Below, one piece after another: positions 1 through 9,811 of a stretch of 64,000 nucleotides of DNA; position 1 is the first letter of the stretch, and each line of letters starts with the position of its first letter. The stretch covers positions 21,113,342 to 21,177,341 of the forward strand of contig NC_135549.1 of the NCBI RefSeq assembly GCF_964340395.1. Direction: 5' to 3'. The notes beneath the pieces were generated by a model. The model was given only the letters and a program-made list of their open reading frames with translations. It was not told where the DNA came from and ran no database searches. The translations under genes and the position numbers were made by a program. This stretch comes from Glandiceps talaboti. Taxonomy: Eukaryota > Hemichordata > Enteropneusta > Spengelidae.

Positions 1-1377
1 GATTCTTCTATGTACAGTCATACAACTTACCGAACGGAAAGTCTTACCACACACGTCACATTTGTATGGCTTTTCACCTGTATGGATTCTCCTGTGTAAG
101 GCCATTTTTCCTTGCCGGCTGAAAGTCTTTCCACACACTTCACATTTGTATGGCTTTTCCCCGGTGTGGATTCTTGTATGAGTAGTCATAAATACTTTTT
201 CACGGAAAGCCTTTCCACAGACATCACATTTATATGGTTTTTCACCTGTGTGGATTCTTCTATGTATCCTCATACTTCCTTTCATACGGAAAGCCTTTCC
301 ACAGACACCACATTTGTATGATTTTTCACCTGTGTGGATTCTTCTATGTAATTTCATACATTCTGTCGAATTGAAACTCTTTCCACATACTTCACATTTG
401 TATGGCTTGTGACCTGTATGGATCCTTGTGTGTATGGTTAAAACCCCTTGGTGACTAAATTTCTTTCCACACACATCACATTTGTATGGCCTTTCACCTG
501 TGTGGATTCTTTTATGTACGGTCAGATTTCCTTTCTGACTGAAAGTCTTTCCACACACGTCACATTGGTATGGCTTTTCACCTGTGTGGATTCTTCTGTG
601 GCTGGCCATATTTCCTTTAATACGGAAAGCCTTTCCACACACGCCACATTGGTAAGGTTTTTCACCTGTGTGGATTCTGTTATGTGTTCTCATACTTCCT
701 TTTGTAGCAAAGGTTTTTCCACATATGTCACATTGGTATGGCTTTTCACCTGTGTGGATTCTTTGATGCTTGTTCAAAGTGTCTTTCAAACTAAAAGTCT
801 TTCCACACACATCACATTTCCATGGCTTTTCACCTGTGTGGGTTCTTCTATGGTTGGTTACATTCCATTGTTGGCTAAATCTCTTTCCACACACGTCACA
901 TTTGTACAGTTTTTCACCAGTGTGGAGTCTTCTATGTATGGTCATATTTACTTTTACACTGAATCTCTTTCCACACACTTCACATTGGTACGGTTTTTCA
1001 CCTGTGTGGAGTCTTCTATGTATGGTCATATGTGCTTGTACACGGAAACCCTTTCCACATATGTCACATTTGTATGGCTTTTCACCTGTGTGGAGTCTCC
1101 TGTGTATCCTCATACTTCCTTTAATGCTGAAAGTCTTTCCACACACATCACATTTGTATGGCTTTTCACCTGTGTGGATTCTTTTATGCCTGGTCATGCT
1201 TCCTTTCTGACTGAAAGTCTTTCCACACACATCACATTTGTATGGCTTTTCACCTGTGTGGATTCTTTGATGCTTGGTAAAAGTGTCTTTCAAACTGAAA
1301 GTCTTTCCACATACGTCACATTTGTACATAATTTTACCTGTTGGGATTCTTTTATGACTGGTCATCTGTCCGTTCAT
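1..1377 (-). CDS. C2H2 zinc-finger protein, tandem array, C-terminus beyond window
   Basis: Reading the minus strand from an ATG at 1377, the frame stays open for 459 codons to the window edge, so the C-terminus is missing. It encodes about 16 consecutive C2H2 fingers at an exact 84-bp (28-residue) spacing, joined by TGEKPY-type linkers; typical finger cores read CDVCGKTFS...H-x3-H. The first partial unit has lost its last histidine (HKRIP). Proteins of this build usually bind DNA in the nucleus, each finger contacting about three bases. No KRAB, BTB or SCAN domain is visible, and there is no clear upstream exon. The ATG used here may not be the real start, because the sequence just upstream carries broken fingers, so a spliced N-terminal exon or loss of the N-terminus are both possible. 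The plus-strand frames here are antisense shadows. Confidence 0.85.
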   Translation of the reverse strand, partial: MNGQMTSHKRIPTGKIMYKCDVCGKTFSLKDTFTKHQRIHTGEKPYKCDVCGKTFSQKGSMTRHKRIHTGEKPYKCDVCGKTFSIKGSMRIHRRLHTGEKPYKCDICGKGFRVQAHMTIHRRLHTGEKPYQCEVCGKRFSVKVNMTIHRRLHTGEKLYKCDVCGKRFSQQWNVTNHRRTHTGEKPWKCDVCGKTFSLKDTLNKHQRIHTGEKPYQCDICGKTFATKGSMRTHNRIHTGEKPYQCGVCGKAFRIKGNMASHRRIHTGEKPYQCDVCGKTFSQKGNLTVHKRIHTGERPYKCDVCGKKFSHQGVLTIHTRIHTGHKPYKCEVCGKSFNSTECMKLHRRIHTGEKSYKCGVCGKAFRMKGSMRIHRRIHTGEKPYKCDVCGKAFREKVFMTTHTRIHTGEKPYKCEVCGKTFSRQGKMALHRRIHTGEKPYKCDVCGKTFRSVSCMTVHRRI

Positions 1378-1560
1378 TTGTGAACGTCTTTCCACGCACT
1401 TCCCAATTGTATGGCTTGTGTGATTTCTTCTATGTTTTGGCATACTTCCTGTCCATTGAAAGTCTTACTACATATGTGGATTTGTTTATCTGTGGCCATA
1501 TGTTCTTTCTTACTGAAAGTCTTAACACATACTTCTATGACTTGGTCACCTCTTTGGGAT
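1378..1560 (-). pseudogene. degenerate zinc-finger repeats upstream of the array
   Basis: The minus strand directly upstream of the intact array still resembles finger DNA. One frame gives EVCVKTFSKKEHMATDKQIH, with the first cysteine and a zinc-binding histidine lost. A further unit near 1380-1410 would read KCVCGKTFT only if one base were restored, so the frame is broken relative to the array. I see two to three decayed units. They are either eroded fingers of the same gene or old intronic duplicates. Upstream to 1936 I see nothing further. Confidence 0.6.
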
Positions 1561-1936
1561 TTTTGATAGCTACATTTATATTGCCTGTGCCAATAACATT
1601 GTTTGATGTGATACACTTGTGTTCTTGTTATCTTGATAAAGTCCTCGCTTGTATAGTAAGTATTTTGTATATCAAGCTGTATACCAGTACTGCTTCTACT
1701 GTTGCTTCACCTTGTTTTTAGCTGAAGTACATCTTTTATACCAGTTGATCACCAATGTACATAAGTCCTCTTTTCACCAAGATTACAGAGTATCACTGAA
1801 AGAATAAACAAATTGTATAATATATTAATCAATGTCTATTGGTGTAGATTATGGTAAAGCATACATTTTCTGAATGTAAGGTCACAAGATCATAACTTTA
1901 TTTTCAATGGCCCTAGCTTCAACTGGACCATTTTTT

Positions 1937-2300
1937 CCTTCCATAAGGAAGGAGATACTTTATATTGGGTGAAAATTCTGTCTGTCTGCCTGTGTCATCG
2001 TTTTCTCCAAAATGGTTGGCTCAATTCAAACAAAATTTGGCACACGTGTTCCATAGGGTAATGGCAAGAACTGGTAGATTTGGGTACACATCCCGTGAAT
2101 ATTAATGAGCAATTTACGTAGTTAATGGTTTTCGGTAATTATTAAATTAGGCCATATCTCAAGAATGCACGCTTCAAATTCATTATAACTTGGTACATAC
2201 ATTTGCGGTACCAAAGCACATCTGTCCTGAAAATATTACCGATATAGCTTTTAGTTTTAATAAGTTATTGGCATATTTTCTGTAATTAGGCGAGGTGGCC
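1937..2300 (+). repeat. dispersed interspersed repeat, copy A
   Basis: It begins with a short stem-forming CCTTCC..GGAAGG motif, then a TGTCTGTCTG-rich stretch, then a block containing GGCTCAATTCAAAC and later GGGTAATGGC. The same order and wording recur at 55985-56350, so this is an interspersed element. It is non-coding as far as I can see. The CCTTCCATAAGG at its left end recurs inverted at 3690-3701, which could mark the ends of one larger transposon containing the hAT fragment. Confidence 0.6.
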
Positions 2301-3009
2301 ACACAAAAGAAAGTTGTTGTTCCTGGTCAGGAAATGCCTAAAGTGGTGTGACGACGCGAATTATTTTGGTAATTGTTCATGATTAGTTCTGCAGTTGTCT
2401 TCCCTGAAGTAGCAATTAATGTAGGGAGAGTTATTTTGTGTTTTCCCTTGAATCAGCAGTCTGCATTGGCTGGACAAACATGAGAAAAGGGAGATCGGGG
2501 CAGGGTATTTAAGTGATGCAAATTCACCAGAAAACAATTCTTTTTTTTTGCCTACGGTGATAACAAAATAGCATTTTTTCCTTCAATAGGTTTACAATGG
2601 GTGTGGAGTTCACAACCAAGTGAAATATTTATCATAGTTTCAATTTCATCAAATATGGACATATCATTTTGAAATTTCTCACACTCATGTGCAGATGAAT
2701 AAAGAGAAATCATATCTTTTTAGATTTTTTATTAGAAGTTTAGGAAGTATTATATTGATCTCGAACCGTCTCCTTTTTTACCGTGTTCTTTTCCGATTTC
2801 ATTTATACCGAAAATAGACCAAGCCTACGAAGAAAGTTGTTGGCCTTCAATTCAACACTGTTGTTCACTGCCTACATAAAAATTGATATTTCTATATCAA
2901 TACTGGTGACCTATACATTGACTTCTATATAATTAGTGTACAGTGAGGGCGCGCCACTCAACAAAATCTTGACAATTTTCCCGTAGTTATTAATCCAAAA
3001 CTCGCAAAT
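2301..3009. other. non-coding, possibly internal transposon sequence
   Basis: I recognise no gene, RNA or ordered repeat here. The stretch leads into the hAT-like reading frame and may be part of the same decayed element, but that rests on position only. Confidence 0.3.
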
Positions 3010-3363
3010 ATGATCGGAACGATTACTGGACAAATCGGGAATGACTTAGCTAACGATTTAAAAAACGAAGCTAAATATATTTCTATTTTGATTGACGGTG
3101 ACACTGATAGAGCTATGCAGGAGTGTGAAATAGTCTACATGCAACGAGTAGACAAACCAACTTGTAAACACGCGGTGAATTTAGTGGGACGGAAGGAAGT
3201 TCAACACACACATGCCGATGGAGGTGTTAGTGCGACAAAAACTATATGTGACAAAGTTGATGAAAGTTGGAAGCAGAAACTTATAAGATTTGGAGTAGAT
3301 GGTACATCTGTCAGTCGAAACAGGAATGTATACACTTTATCCAGTGACGAAGTAGGGCAATAA
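3010..3363 (+). mobile_element. hAT-superfamily transposase fragment
   Basis: This is a 117-codon open frame. Residues about 24-40 read SILIDGDTDRAMQECEI, followed by a V-x-Y segment, LVGRKEVQHTHADG and a WKQKLIRFGVDGTSVS block. This arrangement (an SxLxDGxTD strand, then the GxDGxSV strand about 70 residues on) matches the RNase-H-like catalytic core of the hAT-type transposases related to KIAA1586/ZNF862. Only the first part of that core is present. The N-terminal zinc finger, the insertion domain and the C-terminal dimerisation region are absent, and the frame ends at TAA at 3361-3363. It is therefore a remnant, not an active transposase. A domesticated exon is possible, but no splice sites or partners are evident. 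Confidence 0.65.
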
Positions 3364-3955
3364 TACTGTATCACTTCATTGTATTAAAGTTGTTAAACTG
3401 TTACAATGCTTACCATGAAGTATGTAAACTTTCTGATGCATAATTATATGTTATGTGGGTTTGTATTTCATATATCATTTGCCGTGGAAACGGGTGTGCA
3501 TATCCCGCATACGTATGGGATCACGAAACTTCGGAAAGCCGAGTGAAGTCAAGGATGGCAAGCTTTCCTGTGCTGAGAATACGAGGCGGGCATTTGAACA
3601 ACATTTTTGACAACTAACTTTCATTGGGACCTGAAAATCAAATCACAGATATAGAGCTAAATTTCTTGCATAAATCATGAAATTGCATTCCTTATGGAAG
3701 GCATTCAGTTTAAATCTGGTTGAAAGTTTTTACTTTCCGTAGGGGAAAGTTATATTTTATTGTTGCTAGGCAGATATATACATTTTTTCTTGAACATTAC
3801 CCTAACTAGAGACTGAAATCAACAGCCCTACAGAATATCAAAATAGTCTTGCCAGTGGTTTGTGACTTTAAGTCGCTAACAGATAGGCAGACCGACAGAG
3901 AGATAGACAAGACATTCTATCAAGGCTATAGCATCATGAGTATGTATAGTCTATC

Positions 3956-4038
3956 TGCTAGACCTCGGATGTTCTTCCGATACAATACGACACACGACCA
4001 AACATTGCTATCGAGGATGGAACATCCGAGGTCTAGCA
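3956..4038. repeat. perfect 19-bp inverted repeat (foldback/MITE-like)
   Basis: TGCTAGACCTCGGATGTTC at 3956-3974 is exactly reverse-complemented at 4020-4038, leaving a 45-bp loop with weaker internal pairing (TTCCGATA against TATCGAGGA). The whole is 83 bp. A miniature inverted-repeat element is the simplest reading. A hairpin RNA is possible but unsupported. Confidence 0.6.
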
Positions 4039-4455
4039 AATGTTATCAGGATATAAATAACTGCCAATCAGAGAACCGTATTAGCAACAAGCACAAACAG
4101 AGGACAATAGCTAATTGTTCATGCATATTCATCTTACGGAGGGGCCTGTAAAAATAACCACCAATGCGATAACTAAAAATGTCTACACACTCTTCAAACA
4201 CAATTACCATAAACTGATAAGACATAGTAATGACGTAAATGTGTTTGTCAACACCTGCATGCAGAGATTGAATATATTAAAGTATATATATTCATACATG
4301 GCCCAACCCACCGCTCAATGTAATCTCAATGGCATGTCCGGTCTGAAAATGACATTTGCTAGACTGTTCGGGCAAGCCCTCACTGCGAACTTCGTTCGCT
4401 TATAGTATCGAAAGAAAGCTCGAACAAGACTACACCTGAGACTACTAAATCTTTC

Positions 4456-4491
4456 AGTTACACACATTTCAAGAGTTACACACATTTCAAG
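4456..4491 (+). repeat. 18-bp tandem duplication
   Basis: AGTTACACACATTTCAAG occurs twice, head to tail and without mismatch, followed by the start of a third copy. Confidence 0.8.
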
Positions 4492-5283
4492 AGTTACGTT
4501 AATGTCTAGGATAGCTCAGACAGTAAAAGAAATCTTTTTGTGGTCTAAGATTATAAGAACACAGACTTATCACTATGAGGACCTTCTATACCAAAATTGT
4601 CCGTGACGACCGTATTCCGATTATACACTACTAGCGTTATCTTCATCTTTATGACGTCGTCAATTAATTCGTAGGGGAGAATAGTGTTTAGGTAGAGGAT
4701 GGGGAATGGTGGATAGTAAGAGAAGTCACTCCTGTGATGGCTTTGTGTCAATGCTAAAGGCTAGAGATTACAAGAACTTGGATTACAACAAATATTGGTA
4801 TAAAGGATATACGATTGTGTGTCGATAGATATGAACAACATATGTTTACATTAGATATTACAAAAATGTACTGATATTTATGAGAACATTTCTGAAGTGA
4901 GCTTTGATGTCTCCGACAATAGGTCATGCAGTTTTTGAGCGTCATGGAAATAAAACAAAGAACACTTTGTAAATTCATCCATGATTTGGTTTGTGTGACT
5001 TGTGTTTTGACCGGCGAGTGACGTTGGCTTCTGACGTTGGCTTTGGGGCAGAGGGGGGTGAGGCCGTTCGACTGAACGCGGGGTTTTCATAAATCGAAAT
5101 AAATAAGGTTCCAGTTACACAAGTTCAACATACATCGTCTCAGTTCATCCATTCACAATAGTGGCTGATCTAAAGTTTTGATAAAGGCATCGAAGCCATA
5201 CAAATGTTTGTGTTACGTCAGCATCAACATAACTTGTGCATACTAGTAGTTACTGTATGAACATGGTTCTTTTACATGTAATG

Positions 5284-5720
5284 TCGTCCTTCTTGCAGTT
5301 GGTGGTAGGTAAGTCGTGCTGCGCGAAACGCGTGCACCGTCAGCAAGCAGGACCGGACCGTTACAACATTCCAATCTAAAATCATAACTACGTACATTTT
5401 GTACTAGGTATATTCACACATTGATCAACATCGTATAAATATAATCAATCTTTCTGCACTTACGTACGTGCGACAAAAGTAATATCCAAAATCTATATGA
5501 ATTCAGTAAATTTTGATGGGGGTACGTCGTCCTTGGTGCTGAGCGAAACGCGTACACCGTCTGCAAGCAGGACTAGGTTCGATCTGTGACATCCAAAATC
5601 ATAACTACGTACTAGGTATATTAGCACACATTGATCAACATCGTATAAATATAATCAATATTTCTGCACTTACGTGCGGCAAATGCAATACCCAGTTCAA
5701 TATGAATTGAATAAATTATC
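5284..5720 (+). repeat. imperfect tandem duplication, about 210-220 bp period
   Basis: Two adjacent copies share the landmarks GTCGTCCTT, CGAAACGCGT, GCAAGCAGGAC, ATAACTACGTAC, TTGATCAACATCGTATAAAT and TTTCTGCACTTACGT, in the same order. The shared TTGATCAACA lies at 5421 and 5631. Small indels separate the copies. No conserved reading frame spans both, so a non-coding duplication is likelier than an exon duplication. Confidence 0.75.
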
Positions 5721-6400
5721 AAACGAAAAACAGATGTCGCCGTCTCACATGATCACAATCACAATTTAACCGGGCACGAATACTCACATTTTGTTAATCT
5801 GGTCGTCTACTGTAGTCATGACAATCTAACTATCATAATTAATCTGTTAGTAATGTGGAACTCAGACCACTAATTTTTAGGGGTCTTGAGTGTGGAAGTA
5901 ACGTACCTTACAATAGGCCCCTACCCACACTTTCTTCGATGCAGTCCGACGAAGTGTTCGATGTAGTCTGTGGTAGAAAACAGTAGCTCTGTGGGATAGG
6001 CATGGAGAGCGTTGTTGCGATCGGACGTCGACTATAGCAAAATCGCCGTTTACTGTAGCAGCTGCTGGCTGTGACTGTAGAAACTAAAGTTCAAAAAGGG
6101 TACGCTAAAAAGTTACGCTATTTAATTCAGAGTTAGTCATTAAAGCACTAACTAACTACGTATACCAGTATACGCTGCCTCACTGTGAATGCTAGTCTAA
6201 TATACTCGTATTTCAAACCGAATTGTGTACTCTTCTGGGCGTGTCTAGCTCCTTTGCTCTTTTACGATGTGTCAATATATATTGTCATTACATTGGTATC
6301 ACTAGTGAGGATAGCTGTTTGTACTTTTGTGACAACAATAAATATAAAAGCGTTTGTATTATGTAAAATATAAATGTCAAGTTTCACGTCACTAGTCATT
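5721..6400. other. non-coding stretch before the zinc-finger pseudogene
   Basis: I see no gene. A small hairpin (ACTCAGACCACTAA...TTAGGGGTCTTGAGT, near 5861-5891) is the only structure noticed. The 62-codon hydrophobic ORF at 6185-6373 has no supporting features. Confidence 0.45.
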
Positions 6401-7100
6401 TAAAAACCATACAAATGTGATGTGTGTGGAAAGACTTTCATTTGGAAAAAATGTATGAAATTACACACAAGAATCCACACAGGTGAGAAGCCATACAAAT
6501 GTGATGTGCGTGGAAAGGCTTTCCATGCAAAAGAATATATGACTACTCATACAAGAATCCACACTGGGGAAAAGCCATACAAATGTGAAGTGTGTGGAAA
6601 GACTTTCAGCCTGCAAGGAAATATGGCCTTACACAGAAAAATCCATACAGGTGAAGTGCCATACAAATGTGATGTGTGTGGAAAAGCTTTCAGTCAGCAA
6701 CAAACTATGATCAGTTTGACAAAACATACAAGAACCCACACAGGTGAAAAAATATACAAATGTGACGTGTGTGGAAAGACTTTCAGTATAAAATCTAATA
6801 TGACTATCCATAGACGAATCCACACTGGTGAAAAACCATATAAATGTGAAGTGTGTGGAATAGCCTTCAGTGTGAAATCTAATGTGACTAAGCATAAACG
6901 AATCCACACAGGTGAAAAGCCATGGAAATGTGATGTGTGTGGAAAGACTTTCAGTCAGAAAGCACATTAGACTGTAAGATACGTCGTGACGTTTCGCCCT
7001 CACCGGCCTCCTCTCACACCTCTTAGGGGTTGGCCGATGTTTGAGGGCGCACCGTCACGGCGTACCTTACAGACTAAAAGCACATATGACCATTCATAAT
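6401..7100 (+). pseudogene. decayed C2H2 zinc-finger array interrupted by a MITE
   Basis: Finger sequence begins immediately after an in-frame TAA (6401-6403), with no ATG upstream, so there is no usable start. Seven fingers can be read. Finger 2 has its second cysteine replaced (CDVRGK). Finger 4 has three extra residues before the histidines. Finger 7 is cut after FSQKAH by a 109-bp insertion that supplies the stop at 6968-6970. Beyond the insertion the finger resumes as HMTIHNRMV, where the second zinc histidine is already Val. Cores 1-3 (CMKLH, MTTH, MALH) follow the order of the last fingers of the minus-strand gene at 1-1377, minus one finger, so this is probably an inverted duplicate of that locus. 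It is almost certainly non-functional. Confidence 0.75.
6968..7076. mobile_element. 109-bp MITE with 9-bp target-site duplication
   Basis: The element starts TAGACTGTAAGATACG and ends CGTACCTTACAGACTA. These are inverted copies that stay paired for about 35 bp (to the GCCCTCA/TGAGGGC blocks). It is flanked on both sides by the identical 9-mer AAAGCACAT (6959-6967 and 7077-7085). Removing the element and one 9-mer restores the zinc-finger reading across the site, confirming an insertion. The interior is too short to code. A 9-bp duplication is typical of Mutator-like elements, but family assignment from this alone is tentative. A related single arm lies at 50511-50545. Confidence 0.9.
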
Positions 7101-9582
7101 AGAATGGTCGCTAGGACCCCCGTAAGAGATTACATATTCCCTTCTCAAGCTTTCCTCCTACCTTTCACTGTCAAGATGCTATTAAACTCCTTTTGGAATA
7201 TATTTACCCTGTGTAGTCAATTATTGTAATTATGATAGTGCTAACCCGGGATCTTATAAAGTAGATGCAAGACAGTCAAGCAGTCCACACTGAGTCACGA
7301 TCAAAAAATACCTGTCGTGAATATTATATATGAGGGGCGGGGGTCATCATGTTTTAGAATTAAGTGATGGGGGGGTCAGCCTGTTTTTTGTTTTACAGAC
7401 GGGGGGGGGGGTCAGTGAGTTTTTGCTGGCCCGATTTAAGAATCCACCGTCGCCCCCCCCCCCGGCTGGAGAAACTGACCGGTCCCTTATCTGCTCCAGG
7501 GATAGCGTGTATCTGTTTTAATGTTGTCTGTTGATCCATAGACCCTCTCCATCAACAGTGTTGGTGGAGGGATGGAGGGTTTTTGATTGATCTAACTATA
7601 AAAACAACAACATGTAAGTGGCGATCTAGCATGATAAGGCAGTGGAATTTGTTTTCTGTACACTGCTAAGTGTAGAGACGTGTATTTGAAACATTGTACA
7701 GTACAGAAAGTATTGGTATGCAGCAGTCCTGGTGCAGGTCTTTCCTACATCTTTTTTTTTAGACGTCAATACATTGATTGATTACATGTATGTATATTGT
7801 TGCCATAGTTACGCACAATCTGTTCATTAACTCCGTCACAATACCAATATTTTGAATATATACCCTTGCCGAGAGAAATGTTGTTAGTGCACGGTCGGAT
7901 GACGATCGAGTGGTTCAGAAATCGTTGCCCCCGGCACGCAGTGTCAGTGATGCCCCCATGTCATTATGTCTCAGTGGGTTCGGCGTTTTACCATCTCATC
8001 ATTCACTGTGTTTGACAGCTATGTTTTGTATACATCATTGGTATATTCAAGCCGTCAAGTCTTTCTGGTTATTTTACTTTCTTTTTAGTATGTATTTTTG
8101 CAGACAGTAGGAAATAGGGTTGGCTGAAAGAAAAGTTTGGTAACTTTGACATGAGCTTTACCCTGGGGCGCCCTCTATGCCACCATGAAGTTGTTGTCGC
8201 GAGGTGTTACTTTCGGTGATTTAAAGAAAACACGTGTACACTATTCATTACACTATTACATTGTGATTGACAGGGATAAATAGAAAACAAAGTGAGCAAA
8301 TTTATTCGGGAAAGTGTTAAAAGGGGAAGTTTCCAGACGAATTTCCAAACAACCAAACCGACAGACAGACAGACAATGATAGTAGTTAATGGTTGCTGTT
8401 GTTCTGAAAACTAATTATAAATATTTTCTCGTCTAATTATCACCCTGTTTCTTTATCCCCGGGCGAGGATGAAGTCCACTAACGGTCTATGAACTTTGGA
8501 CAAGATCTAGAACGACTGGTGCAGTAGCAGCTCGGGAAAACACACTCTGAGAACTCCGACGCATCTCCACCCCTCCGAGGAGCAATACTGGCATACGTCG
8601 ACGAGTGATCATTCACTTTAAACTGGTTTAAATCGAAATTGTTTTGTAATGACTTGTAGCCAGATTTGTCTTCAATTTATTATGGAGTATTTTCTCATAT
8701 TATTTGTGATAGAAATACTTACATATTAACAATATGTAAGGGCCCCTTTGTCTTATTACAGTAACTTTAAGTTTCTCTTCCAAGATTTTACATAAAAAAA
8801 AACAGTCATGGTGGTATCGAGTCTGTAAGATACAGACATTGGCCCCTCGCTATCAGCCAGCACTGGTTAAGAAGCCTGATGGGGCTGAACAACACGATGT
8901 GTCTTATTGTAGGTGATGTCCAGATTACAGCAGAGAGAGGGAACACAGCAATTTCTGATCATTAACAATATTTAATTACATTAATTTAATGATGACCTAG
9001 CTTAGAAAAGTCTAATTACATAATTATCTGACCATTAAATACTTCTTTGAGTCGTGTCGACTGAATGATATGAGTTATATATTACAAACATTTATGTGAT
9101 TGCGATCACTTTGGGATCATTATTGGCTTGAGAATAACATTGTTCAACCCAGACACTAACGGCTTTACCTCCCCCCCTCCCCTCAACCTCCCCCTCCATC
9201 AACCTGTCAAAAACGAACTGACTGGTCCTTAATAGCACTTCGACCCAGCTTATTTCGTTATATGTTTACGAGAAGAAACAGACTAAACAGATACAATTGT
9301 TATATTATCAAGAATTTAGTGGTCCAACCTGTAGGTATGGATAATATAAAGGTTGACATTATAGCCGTATAGGATGGGTTTGGGAAATTGTATGGTTGTT
9401 TTTATGAAGCAATAACATCGAATTCAAATCTTCTGACCCCCCTCCCCCCGCTTGTCTTTATTTCTTTTCTCTCTTCTGTATAGCATCTCGATGCAATATA
9501 CGTACTATGTACAACAGTTAAGCGATACAAACCAAATCGAACACAGACATCACATACTCAAAGACACATACACCTACACCCC
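7101..9582. other. intergenic, G/C-run rich at its start
   Basis: No gene recognised. At 7333-7465 two G-runs, each followed by GTCAG, face a C-run (7454-7464), giving potential for hairpin or G-quadruplex structure. C-rich tracts also occur at 9170-9200 and 9436-9450. A GGGCGCCCTC motif sits at 8165-8174. Short ORFs here look random. Confidence 0.45.

Positions 9583-9636
<54 letters not shown>
9583..9636 (+). repeat. (CA)n microsatellite
   Basis: About 27 CA dinucleotides with one early interruption (CCCACGCACA). Confidence 0.95.
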
Positions 9637-9641
<5 letters not shown>

Positions 9642-9764
9642 TGATCATGTGGATGAGGATTGGATATTTATTTTGTATTATGGCTTACTACTTGAAAAAA
9701 ATGAATGTAAATTAAAATAGACCAAGTCCGAGTCTTTGTACTATCTCAATACATTGCAAAATGC

Positions 9765-9811
9765 GGGGGGGGGGGGGGGGGTAAAAAGGTTGTTATTGTA
9801 CGTACAATAAC
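9765..9811 (+). repeat. poly-G tract followed by 20-bp perfect palindrome
   Basis: A run of 17 G (9765-9781) is followed by GTTATTGTACGTACAATAAC (9792-9811), which equals its own reverse complement. Confidence 0.85.

Larger units (their letters stand above)
3364..5283. other. intergenic, small repeats only
   Basis: There is no convincing gene. CCTTATGGAAGG at 3690-3701 and a stem-like CTTTCCGTAGGGGAAAG near 3734 echo the left end of the dispersed repeat. The short ORFs here match no family I know and have no splice context. Two small structured repeats inside are listed separately. Confidence 0.5.

Noticed and set aside
1-1377. CRISPR-like regular repeat spacing of 84 bp
   Set aside because: The period is one zinc finger (28 codons), both repeat and spacer translate as fingers, and the genome is animal.
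112-1383. Plus-strand ORFs with repeated ESLSTH-FTCVDS text
   Set aside because: They are the antisense of the minus-strand zinc-finger array; the 84-bp period and TGEKP linkers are explained on the minus strand.
3849-4405. Two overlapping ORFs of about 100 codons
   Set aside because: They cross an inverted repeat and show no homology or coding bias.
6629-7003. Minus-strand ORFs opposite the zinc-finger pseudogene
   Set aside because: Antisense shadows of the plus-strand fingers.
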